A stretch of DNA of 64,000 bases from UBA7672 sp041166025 (GCA_041166025.1 JBEAMJ010000069.1:1-64000), one strand, 5' to 3'. Counted from the first letter of the stretch, positions 8,841-17,655 are shown. Translations and numbers: made by a program. Notes: a model not told the origin generated them from the sequence alone.

Positions 8841-9559
8841 GTGTTCTCTCCTCGAGGCTCGGGCAGGTTGACCTTGACGACCATCCCCTGCGCCAGGCGG
8901 AGCACATCGGCGCGCGCGCGACGAACCAGCGCCATGTCGTGTGTTGCGATGAGAACGGTGGTCCTGACCCGCCGGTTGAGTTCGCGAAAGAGGCGGAACA
9001 AGCGCTCGGCCATGTCCTCGTCGACATTGCCTGTGGGCTCGTCCGCGATCAGCAGGTCAGGCTTGCCGACCACGGCGCGGGCGATGGCGACGCGCTGCTT
9101 CTCGCCACCGGAGAGCGTGGCCGGGCGAGCCTCGAGGCGGTCGCCGAGGCCGACCCAGTCGAGGAGGTCGGCGACGTCCTTCCGGTAGGACCCCTCGGGC
9201 CGACCCATGATCCGCAGGGGCAGGGCGACATTCTCGTAGGCCGAGAGGTGGTCGAGCAGGCGGAACTCCTGGAAAACCACGCCGATCCGGCGGCGCAGGG
9301 CGGCGAGGTCGTTTCGGCGCAGCCGGCTGGTGTCCTGCCCGAAAACCGAGACCCGGCCGGCAGTTGGGCGCAGGGACAGATAGGCCAGCCTGAGGAGCGT
9401 GGACTTTCCTGCGCCGGAGGGGCCGGTGAGGAAAGTCATCGAGCCGGGCTGGAGCGCGAGTGAAACGTCGGCCAAAACCTCGGAATCCGGGCCGTAGGAC
9501 AGGCCCACCCGGTCCAGCCGCAGCACCGGCTCATCGGTTGAAATGTCATGGTCAGCCAT
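8837..9559 (-). CDS. ftsE: Cell division ATP-binding protein FtsE
   Basis: An ABC ATPase of about 240 residues with Walker A GPSGAGKST, signature LSGGE, and Walker B LLIADEPTGNVD followed by the H-loop ATHD. The GNVD sequence after Walker B is typical of the FtsE/LolD/MacB group, and coupling with ftsX fixes the identity. The frame allows an earlier ATG at 9595; 9559 (MADHDIS) fits family length better. The gene is transcribed divergently from the MJ0042 zinc-ribbon gene, across a 91-base gap that is AT-rich for this genome. Confidence 0.93.
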   Translation of the reverse strand: MADHDISTDEPVLRLDRVGLSYGPDSEVLADVSLALQPGSMTFLTGPSGAGKSTLLRLAYLSLRPTAGRVSVFGQDTSRLRRNDLAALRRRIGVVFQEFRLLDHLSAYENVALPLRIMGRPEGSYRKDVADLLDWVGLGDRLEARPATLSGGEKQRVAIARAVVGKPDLLIADEPTGNVDEDMAERLFRLFRELNRRVRTTVLIATHDMALVRRARADVLRLAQGMVVKVNLPEPRGENT

Positions 9560-9650
9560 CAGATTCCGCTGCGGTATCCCCATGGCCGTGGCCATCCGAT
9601 TCCAGCCCTAATTGGACTATATTAACCGTATCTGTGATTCCGATAGTGCG

Positions 9651-10532
9651 ATGATCCTGGTCTGTCCGTCCTGCGATACACGGTATTTCGCCGACGACTC
9701 CTCCATCGGTAAGGAGGGGCGGCGCGTGCGCTGCGCGACGTGCGGCCATGCCTGGCATGCCAAGCTGCAGGACGAAGGGGATCCGCTGGTCGCCCCGCAG
9801 GACACCGGACTTACCCGGGAGCAGGTAGAGCGGCTGCGCCGGACGGCGCACGAGAATTCCCGCACCCGCGCCGGCCCGCATGCAGAATTCCGCGCCCGTG
9901 AGCATGCCAAGCGCAAGAAGACCCGCAGCCGGGTGGTGACGATCGCCTGGGCGAGCACGGGTTTGATTTTCGCCGCCCTGGTCGGGCTCGCGGTGGTTTT
10001 CCGGAACGAGGTGGCCGAGGCGTTTCCGCGGTCGGCGTCGATCTTCCGGCTGGTCGGGCTGGAGGTGAACCGCTTCGGGCTCGCCCTGCAGGATGTAACC
10101 GCCAAGCGTTCATTCGACGGCACCACGCCGGTCCTCACGGTGACCGGGTCGGCGGTGAACCAGAGCGAGGAGCCGCGCGAGGCGCCGCAGCTGCGCGTGA
10201 CCCTCAAGGATGAGGCCGGCAAGGAAGTCCAGAGCTGGACTGACAAGCTGGCCGTTCCGGTGCTCGGGCCGGGCGAGCGGACCCAGTTCACCTCCCGTTT
10301 CGAGGCGCCCCCGGTCGAGACCTATCGGCTGACCGTGACGTTTGCCTATCCGGAAGGCGGCGACGGCGCCTCTTCGGGCGACACGCGGGTCGAGGCCGGA
10401 GAGGAAGCCAGGGTTCCCCCAGAAAACCGTGGCGCGGCGGCAACGGATGTGGCTCATGCCGAAGGCGCGGTGACCACCGGCGAGGCGCAGGCGCCGGCCG
10501 CCGGGCAAGCGCCGGAGGCGGACAATCACTGA
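9651..10532 (+). CDS. MJ0042-type zinc-ribbon, DUF3426 membrane protein
   Basis: A 293-residue protein. Residues 1-40 form an MJ0042 zinc-ribbon with two CxxC knuckles (CPSC and CATC) that probably bind one zinc. A charged linker, one membrane segment (about residues 100-120) and a C-terminal DUF3426-like beta domain follow, then a low-complexity acidic/alanine tail. The function of the family is unknown. Alphaproteobacterial genomes often place such a gene divergently from ftsE, hinting at an envelope or division role. The start at 9651 puts the cysteine ribbon at the N-terminus, as in relatives. Confidence 0.78.
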   Translation: MILVCPSCDTRYFADDSSIGKEGRRVRCATCGHAWHAKLQDEGDPLVAPQDTGLTREQVERLRRTAHENSRTRAGPHAEFRAREHAKRKKTRSRVVTIAWASTGLIFAALVGLAVVFRNEVAEAFPRSASIFRLVGLEVNRFGLALQDVTAKRSFDGTTPVLTVTGSAVNQSEEPREAPQLRVTLKDEAGKEVQSWTDKLAVPVLGPGERTQFTSRFEAPPVETYRLTVTFAYPEGGDGASSGDTRVEAGEEARVPPENRGAAATDVAHAEGAVTTGEAQAPAAGQAPEADNH

Positions 10533-10557
10533 AGCTTTCGTTCCTCCCAATGTCGAC

Positions 10558-11067
10558 GTGCTGCTGACCGCAGCCCAGGTGCAGGCACGGGTTGCCGCTC
10601 TGGCCGATCGGCTTGTCCCGACAGTCTCCCAAGGGTCCTGGACCGGGGTGGTAACCCTGATGGGCGCAGTGCCATTCGCCGCCGACCTGCTGCGCGCCCT
10701 GTCTGACCGGGGTATCGATCTCGGCTTCGATGCGCTCTGGCTTGAAAGCTACCACGATGAGCGGGTGAGTTCGGGCCGGATCGTCGTCCGGGCTGATATC
10801 TCCAGGACCATCGAGGGCCGAGGCGTTCTGCTGATCGATGATGTCTTCGACACCGGGCGGACGATCGCTTTTGCCCGCAGCCACCTGCAGGCCAAGGGTG
10901 CGGCCCGCGTCATGACCGCTGTTTTTGCCCGTAAACCCGAGGCGATCATCGATGGCCTGGATGCCTGGGCGTGGGATGCGCCCTCGCGTTTCCTCGTCGG
11001 CTACGGGATGGACGACGCCGGGAAGATGCGCGGCCTGCCCTTCGTCGGCGCGATCCGGGGCGCGTGA
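10558..11067 (+). CDS. Phosphoribosyltransferase, hypoxanthine type
   Basis: A 169-residue type I phosphoribosyltransferase. The PRPP-binding loop GVLLIDDVFDTGRT is intact, and WLESYHDE probably corresponds to the flexible-loop region. The family salvages hypoxanthine or guanine with PRPP to give IMP or GMP. The start appears to be GTG 10558; an in-frame stop at 10471 limits upstream extension and no ATG lies between. The gene is 25 bases downstream of the MJ0042 gene and probably cotranscribed. Confidence 0.85.
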   Translation: MLLTAAQVQARVAALADRLVPTVSQGSWTGVVTLMGAVPFAADLLRALSDRGIDLGFDALWLESYHDERVSSGRIVVRADISRTIEGRGVLLIDDVFDTGRTIAFARSHLQAKGAARVMTAVFARKPEAIIDGLDAWAWDAPSRFLVGYGMDDAGKMRGLPFVGAIRGA

Positions 11068-11113
11068 GCGAACGCTCACTTCACGCAGTTTCTCGTCACT
11101 GACGAGTCGACTC
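11064..11113. promoter_or_regulatory. Cluster of short inverted repeats upstream of a 66-residue ORF
   Basis: Three perfect inverted repeats are packed in 50 bases: GTGAGCG (11064-11070) with CGCTCAC (11073-11079), CTCGTC (11092-11097) with GACGAG (11101-11106), and the palindrome GAGTCGACTC (11104-11113). The first includes the stop codon of the phosphoribosyltransferase gene. They could be operator sites for the next gene or small RNA hairpins; no T-run follows, so a terminator is unlikely. Confidence 0.35.
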
Positions 11114-11146
11114 GCATTCGCGTCCGTGCTTCCTATTTTTCCCAGC

Positions 11147-11347
11147 ATGGCCCATCAGGATCCCCGCACAGAAACCCTGCGAGCGCTCCGCGAGCGCCGC
11201 GAGCGGCTGGCGACCGAACTGGCGTCGCTCGAGCCGGTCTCGCCCGCCGAGGGCGGCCTGACGGCGCGCGAGCTGGCAATCTGGCGGCAGCGCCTCGCCG
11301 AACTCGACGGTCGCATCGCCCGCTACGACGGCCCGGCGGCGAAGTAG
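11147..11347 (+). CDS. Small charged helical protein, unknown function
   Basis: A 66-residue ORF rich in Arg, Glu, Leu and Ala, with two segments (about residues 9-28 and 42-58) that look like amphipathic or coiled-coil helices separated by a Pro/Gly-rich turn. No signal peptide or cysteines are present. It lies 79 bases after the phosphoribosyltransferase gene and is convergent with the GlxA-type regulator. Composition and codon use fit a real gene, but I recognise no family. Confidence 0.5.
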   Translation: MAHQDPRTETLRALRERRERLATELASLEPVSPAEGGLTARELAIWRQRLAELDGRIARYDGPAAK

Positions 11348-11364
11348 CGCTCAGGACATCGCTT

Positions 11365-12333
11365 TCAGGCGCGCGCCAGTCTCCGCAGGGCCTGTGGCGG
11401 CTGGCCGAAGGCGCGGACGAAGGCGCGCCGCATCCGCTCGGGATCGCCAAAGCCCACCCGGCGGGCGACGACGTCGATCGGGTCGGCTGAGTGCTCCACC
11501 TGTTCCCGTGCGCTTTCGAGACGCATCCGCTCGACCGCCTTGGCGGGGGTGATGCCGGTTTCGGCCAGGAAGGCGCGGGAGAAATTGCGTGGGCTCATGG
11601 CGGCCTGATGCGCCAGCGCCTCGACCGAGAGGTTCTTGTCCAGCCTTTCGCGCATCCAGGCGAGCAGGGGCGTGAAGCGTCCCTCGACCCGCTCGATGTC
11701 GAGCAGGGCCGAGAATTGCGACTGGCCGCCGGGGCGGCGATGGTAGACCACCAGCTCCTGCGCGGTTCGGCGGGAGATCTCCTCGCCGAGATCGTCGGCG
11801 ATGAGGGCAAGGGCAAGGTCAATGCCGGCGGTGATGCCCGCAGACGTCCAGACCTTGCCGTCATGGGTGTAGATGCAGTCGGGTTCGAGCCGGGCTGCGG
11901 GATAGCGCTTCTGGAAATCGGGAGTGCGGCCCCAATGTGTGGTGCAGCGCTTGCCGTCGAGGACGCCGGCCTGTGCGAGGATGTAGGCCCCCGAGCAGAC
12001 CGAGCAGACGCGCCGGGCGGTTCTCATCGCCGTGCGGACGAAGTCCTGGACGTTTGGATCGAGCATGGCGGCGCGGGTGCCCCAGCCGCCCGCGATGATG
12101 ACCGTGTCGTATTTTGGCATGCGCGGCATGGCTTCGGCCATCCAGACCGTTCCGGAGGAGGACCGGACCGGGCCGGCGAGGGGTGCAATGAGCGCGAGCG
12201 TGTAGGGCGGGGGCGTCATGCCGCGCATGGGCATTTCGAAGGCGCCGATGGGGCCGGCGGCGTCGAGCAGCTGGAAATCCTCAAATATCAGGACGCCGAT
12301 GGAGCGGGGCTGCAGCGCAGGTTGCCGGGGCAT
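11365..12333 (-). CDS. GlxA family transcriptional regulator (DJ-1/PfpI domain plus AraC HTH)
   Basis: A 322-residue two-domain protein. Residues about 10-180 form a DJ-1/PfpI-like domain with the nucleophile-elbow cysteine in VCSGAYILA and the CTTHW motif. Residues about 215-315 form an AraC-type double helix-turn-helix (AAMSPRNFSRAF and VGFGDPERMRRAF). Members act as transcription activators whose amidotransferase-like domain probably senses a small molecule. It is divergent, across 91 bases, from a stand-alone DJ-1/PfpI gene, its most likely target. Confidence 0.88.
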   Translation of the reverse strand: MPRQPALQPRSIGVLIFEDFQLLDAAGPIGAFEMPMRGMTPPPYTLALIAPLAGPVRSSSGTVWMAEAMPRMPKYDTVIIAGGWGTRAAMLDPNVQDFVRTAMRTARRVCSVCSGAYILAQAGVLDGKRCTTHWGRTPDFQKRYPAARLEPDCIYTHDGKVWTSAGITAGIDLALALIADDLGEEISRRTAQELVVYHRRPGGQSQFSALLDIERVEGRFTPLLAWMRERLDKNLSVEALAHQAAMSPRNFSRAFLAETGITPAKAVERMRLESAREQVEHSADPIDVVARRVGFGDPERMRRAFVRAFGQPPQALRRLARA

Positions 12334-12424
12334 GTAAAGCTCGTGGCATAAAAAGCGGGAACATTGTCATTCCAGCCAGACGCTAGATCGGCTAGGACGA
12401 CATCGTCAAGCGAGGTTCCTCCCC

Positions 12425-13120
12425 ATGTCACACGATGCCGGACGCGACTTCACGATCGTCTTCGCGATCTGGCCGGGCATGACGCATCTCGACTTCACGG
12501 GCCCGCACCAGGTGCTGAGCCGGTTGCCGAACGCGACGGTGGTGGTTGCGAGCCCGGCGGGCGGCAATGTCGATGCGGACGGGCTCACCTTCGGCAACAC
12601 GGTCAGGATCGCGGACGTCAGAAGCTGCGACCTGATCTGCGTTCCCGGCGGGATCGGTGCGGCGAAGGTGGCGCAGGACCGTGCCTTCATCGCCGAGATC
12701 CGGCGTCTGGCGCTCTGCGCGAAATATGTGACGTCGGTGTGCACGGGCTCGCTGATCCTCGGCGCCGCGGGCCTGCTGAAGGGACGGCGGGCGGCGTGCC
12801 ACTGGGCGTGGGCGCACCAGTTGGCGCATTTCGGCGCGATCCATGATCCGGCCCGGGTTGTGCGCGATGGCGAGATCATTACCGGCGGCGGCGTGACCGC
12901 GGGGATCGACTTTGCGTTCACAGTTCTGGCCGAGGTTGCGGGCGTGGAGTTTGCCCAGATGATCCAGCTCGGGCTCGAGTACGCGCCGGCGCCGCCCTTC
13001 GATGCCGGACGCCCGGAGACCGCGCCTGCGCAAGTTCTTCAGCGGTTCGACAGCACGCGACGCAGGATGATCGAGGAGCGCGAGGCGGATGCCCGCGCGG
13101 CGGCCGAGTTGATGGGATAG
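12425..13120 (+). CDS. DJ-1/PfpI family protein (isonitrile hydratase-like)
   Basis: A 231-residue stand-alone DJ-1/PfpI domain. It shows the IWPGMTHLDFTGPHQVL opening, the cysteine elbow in SVCTGSLILGAAGLL and the following ACHWAW. This arrangement is close to isonitrile hydratase (InhA) and other cysteine hydratases or hydrolases; the actual substrate is unknown. It starts at ATG 12425 and is divergent from a GlxA-type regulator, an arrangement suggesting a regulator/enzyme pair. Confidence 0.82.
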   Translation: MSHDAGRDFTIVFAIWPGMTHLDFTGPHQVLSRLPNATVVVASPAGGNVDADGLTFGNTVRIADVRSCDLICVPGGIGAAKVAQDRAFIAEIRRLALCAKYVTSVCTGSLILGAAGLLKGRRAACHWAWAHQLAHFGAIHDPARVVRDGEIITGGGVTAGIDFAFTVLAEVAGVEFAQMIQLGLEYAPAPPFDAGRPETAPAQVLQRFDSTRRRMIEEREADARAAAELMG

Positions 13121-13520
13121 GCCTGCCGCTGCGCTCCCGGGCGCGCTGAGGCAAGAGGCTGCGCGCAATACTCGGTTGGTGGAGTTGAGGCAGGTCGCGC
13201 GCGTTGGCGAGCGCGCGCGTTCGTCGAGACGGCCTTCGCTTCCCCAGAATCAGGGCCATGCGGAAACTGCCATTTCTGGAGTGTGGCGGCGGTTGGCGCC
13301 TTGCACCGATACGCAGCGCCCGCAGGGGCGGGGCGTGACGTTTTTCGCAGCGATGTGGGTGCAAAGGGCGAGCTGGCGGGGGCCTTGGTCGGTGGGGCGC
13401 TGAGCGGCCGCGGCAAGGTCCATCATGTCTGTGCGGCAGGGGGCCTCGAAGCGAGGGCCGAATTCGTCCCGGACGCCGGGCGGCCGCAGGACCTCGCCAT
13501 GTTGACCTGCGCGTGCTGGA
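13121..13520. other. 400-base region without a credible gene
   Basis: Neither strand holds a frame with family-like sequence; open frames here are shadow-type and cross gene ends. The only clear structure is a CG-repeat hairpin, CGCGCGCG at 13196-13203 and again at 13212-13219 with an 8-base loop. The region separates two convergent genes. It could hold a structured RNA or a decayed gene, or nothing. Confidence 0.5.
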
Positions 13521-15176
13521 TCAATCCATGCGGTTGATGCGGATGGCGGAGGTTGGTTTCAGCGGGCTGTTGGCCTTGACGTGGGCTTCGAGGGCTTCGA
13601 GGTCGCCGCCGATGATGTCGCGGTTCGTCCCGATCTTGAAGCCGATGAAGCCGTCGCCGCCGCCGGCGAGGAAGTTGTTGGTGACGACACGGTAGGCCTG
13701 GTCGGGGACAACGGGCTGGCCGTTGAGCTTGATGGTGTTGGGGACAAGTTCGATGGGCTGGCCGGCTGGCTGGCGCCAGGCGAATTCGAAGCCGGCGGAG
13801 ACCTGCAGGATGTTGTTGCCGCTGGGCTGGTACTGCTGCTTCAGCACGTTTTCGATTTCGCTGCCGGTGAGCGTCATGACGACGAGATCGTTGCCGAAGG
13901 GCTGCACCGCGAAGATGTCGGCGAAGGTGAGCTGGCCATCCGCGTTGAACGGGAGGTCGGCGCGGATCCCGCCGGGGTTCATGAACGCGATCTGTGTGTT
14001 CGGTTCCTGACGGCGCGCGGCGGCGAGCATGGAGTCGGCGATGAGATCGCCGAGCGGGGTCTGGCCGGAGTAGGTGCGGCCGCGGCTGAAGGCGGCGGTG
14101 GTGGAGCCGACAACGCGCTTCATCAGCGGTTCGGCCTGACGGCGGTAGTCGCCGATGAGCGCGACCTGGGCTGCGTCTTCCGCATAGGCGTCCGCCGTGA
14201 TCATCACGTCGCGCGCCTTGGCGCCGATGACGTCTTGCGAGACCGGGTCGATCAGGAGCTGGATGTCGGTGAGGCGCGTGCCGTAGGCGCCGGCGCTGGT
14301 GACCAGGCGGCCATCGACAGTGCAGATGTAGATGCCGTTGGTGTGGCCGGTGACAACGACGTCGACTGCGCGATCGAATTTCGGGACGATCTCGGTGATC
14401 GTGCCGGATAGGCCGCGGCAATCGTCCTGCGCGCCGGTGGTGTAGCCGCCTTCGTGGAGCAGGACGACAATGGCCTCCACGCCCTGCGCCTGCAGCTTCG
14501 GCACGAGGCCGTTCACGGTCTCGGCTTCGTCCGCGAAGCGGATGCCGGCGCGGGCGGCGGGCGTGATGACGTCGGGCGTGCCTTCGAGCGTCATGCCGAT
14601 GAAGCCAACCTTCACGCCCTCGAATTCGCGGATGGCGTAGGGCGGGAAGAGCGTCTCGCCATTGTCGAGGAAGGTGGAGGCGGCGAGATAGTCGAATTTC
14701 GCGCCGGCGAAGGGTTTGGGCCCCTTGCAGCCATCGACCGGGTGGCAGCCGCCCTCCTGCATCCGCTTAAGTTCCTGCCAGCCTTCGTCGAACTCATGGT
14801 TGCCGACAGCGGCGATGGCGAGGCCCATTTCAGAAAGCGCTTCGATCGTGGGCTCGTCATGGAAGAGGCTGGAAAGAAGCGGCGAGGCGCCGATGAGATC
14901 GCCAGCGGCCACCATCACGGTGTTGGGGCGCTGCGAGAGTTCGCGCACAGCTGTGGCAAGGCGCGGCGCGCCGCCGCCGGGAACGCTGGTGCGCGCTGTG
15001 GGTTTGGCGCGGTCGATGACGAAGACACCGCCATTGGGCGGATCGAGATTGCCGTGGAAGTCGTTGATGGCGAGGAGGTTGACCTGGATCGGCGCGCTGC
15101 TGGTGATCGCGGCTGGCGTCGTTGCGCAGGCGGCGAGGGCCAGAAGGCTCGCGATTGCGGCGATTGTGGTGCGCAT
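13521..15176 (-). CDS. Bifunctional metallophosphatase/5'-nucleotidase, lipoprotein
   Basis: A 551-residue exported enzyme of the UshA/5'-nucleotidase family. The N-terminus has a lipoprotein signal ending in LAAC (Cys about residue 17). The calcineurin-like metallophosphatase domain has NDFHGN, GNHEFDEG and GHTN motifs, and the C-terminal substrate domain contains the PSGNN and SAGFEFAW segments. It would hydrolyse periplasmic nucleotides for phosphate and nucleoside uptake. The frame runs up to 15401, but ATG 15176 is the one preceding the signal. The asparagine in GHTN occupies a position that is a glutamine in E. coli UshA. Confidence 0.88.
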   Translation of the reverse strand: MRTTIAAIASLLALAACATTPAAITSSAPIQVNLLAINDFHGNLDPPNGGVFVIDRAKPTARTSVPGGGAPRLATAVRELSQRPNTVMVAAGDLIGASPLLSSLFHDEPTIEALSEMGLAIAAVGNHEFDEGWQELKRMQEGGCHPVDGCKGPKPFAGAKFDYLAASTFLDNGETLFPPYAIREFEGVKVGFIGMTLEGTPDVITPAARAGIRFADEAETVNGLVPKLQAQGVEAIVVLLHEGGYTTGAQDDCRGLSGTITEIVPKFDRAVDVVVTGHTNGIYICTVDGRLVTSAGAYGTRLTDIQLLIDPVSQDVIGAKARDVMITADAYAEDAAQVALIGDYRRQAEPLMKRVVGSTTAAFSRGRTYSGQTPLGDLIADSMLAAARRQEPNTQIAFMNPGGIRADLPFNADGQLTFADIFAVQPFGNDLVVMTLTGSEIENVLKQQYQPSGNNILQVSAGFEFAWRQPAGQPIELVPNTIKLNGQPVVPDQAYRVVTNNFLAGGGDGFIGFKIGTNRDIIGGDLEALEAHVKANSPLKPTSAIRINRMD

Positions 15177-15309
15177 GGCCTTGCCCCTCGGATTGCACCC
15201 GTGTTTGGCGTGATCAGGCTGCGAAAGGCAAGGGTGTGCGCGGCGTCGACCTGTGGCGGACCTGTGGGCGGATATGCTCGTTTCCGAGCGGACCAGTTGG
15301 GGACGTTGC

Positions 15310-16458
15310 ATGCACAAAACCGTCGTTTCTGTGGGGCTTGCGCTGGGACTGGGCCTGGCCGTGCTCGCCGGGCCGGCGCGGGCCGACATCAAGTCATTCA
15401 ACGCGGCGATGCAGAAGGGCGACTACAAGGCGGCGGCTGCCGAGGCGGCCTCGACGTGGCCGACGCTGAACAAGTCGCGGGACGATCTCGCCATCATCGT
15501 CCGGGAGTTCGGTTTCGCAGCGTATCTGGCGGGGGATTTTGCTGCGGCGAAGACGTATGGCGAGGCGGCGGTTGCGGGCAGCAATGCGCTGGGCGAAGAG
15601 CCGATCCTGCGCGCAGGCTCGGAGGTGCTGCTGCGCCTGGCGGAGCATCGGTTGTCGCCAAGCGATGGTACGCGCGATGTCCTGTTCTCGGTTGTCGAGG
15701 CGCGTTCGTCCGAACCGTCGCTGGACCTGATCTCATTTTTCGCGATGGATGCCGTGACCGCCTTCGATTTCCAGAAAGGCGCCTGGGACAAGGCAGCGGC
15801 TAGCGCCGCTCTTGGCGAGCGCATCACCCGGAATGGCGGCGGGGAGTACGCGACCATGCATTATCGCCTCGCGCAACATGCGGTGGCCGCCAATTACATG
15901 GCGAAACAGAACCGGGAGGCGCACCTCAAACTCGCCGGACTTGAGCGCCGATTGATCGAGGCGATCGCGAACGCACCGACCCTGGAGGATGCCGACGCCC
16001 TGTTGCCGCATTACTATGAGGCCGGCGCCTGGGAGGGCATGGCTCGAAGCCACCTTTCCAACTATATGCGCGTCAAGGACTGGGCGGCCTACGACGCCGA
16101 CTGGAAAGCCTACCGCGAGACCGAGGTTTTCAAAGCTGGACTTGCCCGCATCAGCCGGCACAAGACGCCCAATGCTTGCAGCCTCCAGCTGACGAGTCAG
16201 TCGGAAATGCCCGACGTTCCCGTTGATAGCCGTTTTCGCGACATGGTCGGCATTGTTGTCCTTAGACTCGACATCTCTGCGACCGGCCGGTCGTCGAACC
16301 CTCGTGTCGTCGCGGTTGCGCCTGGCAAGGAGTTCGGTGAAGCCATACTCAAGGGCTTTCCAGCCATGTCATTCAAGGCGCGCAAGGATGCGTCGCCCGG
16401 ATGTTCGATGGCACAGAAGGGCTATGTGCTCTCGATGATCTTCCACATCGACTACTGA
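15310..16458 (+). CDS. Exported protein with TonB C-terminal-like domain
   Basis: A 382-residue protein with a cleavable signal peptide (residues 1-25, ending AGPARA). A long helical, repeat-like region follows (TPR-like, unassigned), and the last 80 residues resemble the TonB C-terminal fold: VVLRLDISATGRSSNPRVV followed by AILKGFPAMSFKA. Unlike TonB it has no N-terminal anchor plus Pro-rich linker, so it is not a classical energy transducer. Its stop lies inside the convergent heme-lipoprotein gene (7-base overlap). Function unknown. Confidence 0.6.
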   Translation: MHKTVVSVGLALGLGLAVLAGPARADIKSFNAAMQKGDYKAAAAEAASTWPTLNKSRDDLAIIVREFGFAAYLAGDFAAAKTYGEAAVAGSNALGEEPILRAGSEVLLRLAEHRLSPSDGTRDVLFSVVEARSSEPSLDLISFFAMDAVTAFDFQKGAWDKAAASAALGERITRNGGGEYATMHYRLAQHAVAANYMAKQNREAHLKLAGLERRLIEAIANAPTLEDADALLPHYYEAGAWEGMARSHLSNYMRVKDWAAYDADWKAYRETEVFKAGLARISRHKTPNACSLQLTSQSEMPDVPVDSRFRDMVGIVVLRLDISATGRSSNPRVVAVAPGKEFGEAILKGFPAMSFKARKDASPGCSMAQKGYVLSMIFHIDY

Positions 16459-17081
16459 CTGCCGTTCCGCTGTGCTGCCGCCCGGAAGGCCATCAGCTGC
16501 TGGAGCGCGGCCTGCTGGTCGGCGGGCAGGTCGATCTTCGGGCAGCGCGGGTCAGTGTTCTGGATGGCGCGGGCCATCACGGGCGTGACGGGGATCGGGT
16601 CGCAGCCATGGCCCTGCTCGCAGATCATGTCCCACTTCGCTTCGGCCTTGGCGTGGCAGGCGAGGCAGTTGCCGCCGAACTGGTTGACCGCGTTGGTCGT
16701 GCCGCGAACCTTGATCTTTGTGCCGGTCGCGGCCGTGTCGAGTTCGAAGAACTCCCAGTCATTGGTGGCGGCATTGAAGCCCGGGTGGTGCTTCACCATC
16801 GCCTCGCCGGGGACGAGCTGGACGACGGAGCCCGGCGGGTATTTCGCGCCATCGGGCGCATTGGCGGCGGCGAGCGTGGCCTCGGTGTTGCCGAGGAGGT
16901 TGCTGACATAAAAGCCGCGCACGGCCTTCATGTCACGGATGCAGGTGAAGCTGGCTTCGGTGATCTCGATCGGCTTTGGCGCTGCCGGGGCGGCGAGCGT
17001 CGCCGGCGCGTCAGCAGCCGGAGGCGCAGCGCAGGCGCAAACCGCGAGCATGACAAGCGGCAGCATCAGTTTCTTGAACAT
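16452..17081 (-). CDS. Heme-binding (CxxCH) lipoprotein, cytochrome-like
   Basis: A 209-residue exported protein with a lipoprotein signal (LAVCAC, Cys about 15-17) and an Ala/Pro-rich linker. A globular domain follows with one c-type heme site, CLACHA, then WDMICEQGHGCDP containing two further cysteines. The layout resembles cytochrome P460-like or mono-heme domains, but the family is not certain. It is probably matured by cytochrome c biogenesis in the periplasm. ATG 17081 places the signal at the N-terminus; longer frames upstream lack signal character. Confidence 0.6.
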   Translation of the reverse strand: MFKKLMLPLVMLAVCACAAPPAADAPATLAAPAAPKPIEITEASFTCIRDMKAVRGFYVSNLLGNTEATLAAANAPDGAKYPPGSVVQLVPGEAMVKHHPGFNAATNDWEFFELDTAATGTKIKVRGTTNAVNQFGGNCLACHAKAEAKWDMICEQGHGCDPIPVTPVMARAIQNTDPRCPKIDLPADQQAALQQLMAFRAAAQRNGSQ

Positions 17082-17183
17082 CGACCCGGTTCCCATCGTT
17101 GATGGAAGCATTGGTAGGACCGGCATGGGCTGGCTGCAATCGGTAACGTGGCGGAGGGGGCAGGAATATGCTGAGCTTGCGCA

Positions 17184-17573
17184 ATGCCGCGCCTCACGCC
17201 GCACCAGAAGGCCGAGCGGGAGCTGACCCGCTTCGGGCTCGCCATGCCCGAGACGTCGGCGGGGCGCGGCTGGCCGCCGACACGGGCGCTGTATTTCCGG
17301 AAGAAGATGTTCTTCGTGTTCGGCGACAGACGCGAGCCGGAAGGCGCGCTCACCATGATCATGAAGCTGCCGGTGTCGGCCGAGATGGTTCAGGACCTCT
17401 ATTTCGTGCGCGAGAGCAAGGGCTGGTTCAGGCAACACGATTGGGTGATTGCCCGGTTCGAAGCGGAGGACGACATCCTCGCGGAAATTCCCACGCTGAA
17501 GGCGTGGATGATCCAGAGCTATTGTGCGGTGGCCCCGAAGAAGTTCGGTCGCCTGGCGCGCGGGGAGGCCTGA
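17184..17573 (+). CDS. MmcQ/YjbR family protein
   Basis: A 129-residue protein matching the compact YjbR/CyaY-like fold seen in MmcQ/YjbR proteins: the R-F-GLAMPET opening, the KKMFFVF strand and a C-terminal SY-VAPKK segment. Some members bind DNA, but no physiological role is firmly known. It is upstream of the M16 peptidase gene on the same strand (82-base gap) and divergent from the heme lipoprotein. Confidence 0.8.
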   Translation: MPRLTPHQKAERELTRFGLAMPETSAGRGWPPTRALYFRKKMFFVFGDRREPEGALTMIMKLPVSAEMVQDLYFVRESKGWFRQHDWVIARFEAEDDILAEIPTLKAWMIQSYCAVAPKKFGRLARGEA

Positions 17574-17655
17574 CTACCGCCTTATTCGCTTGCTTTCACA
17601 GGGGGGAAGCGGCTGGAGTGCCGCCAGGACGGGTCGCGGACCTTCCGGAGGAATG

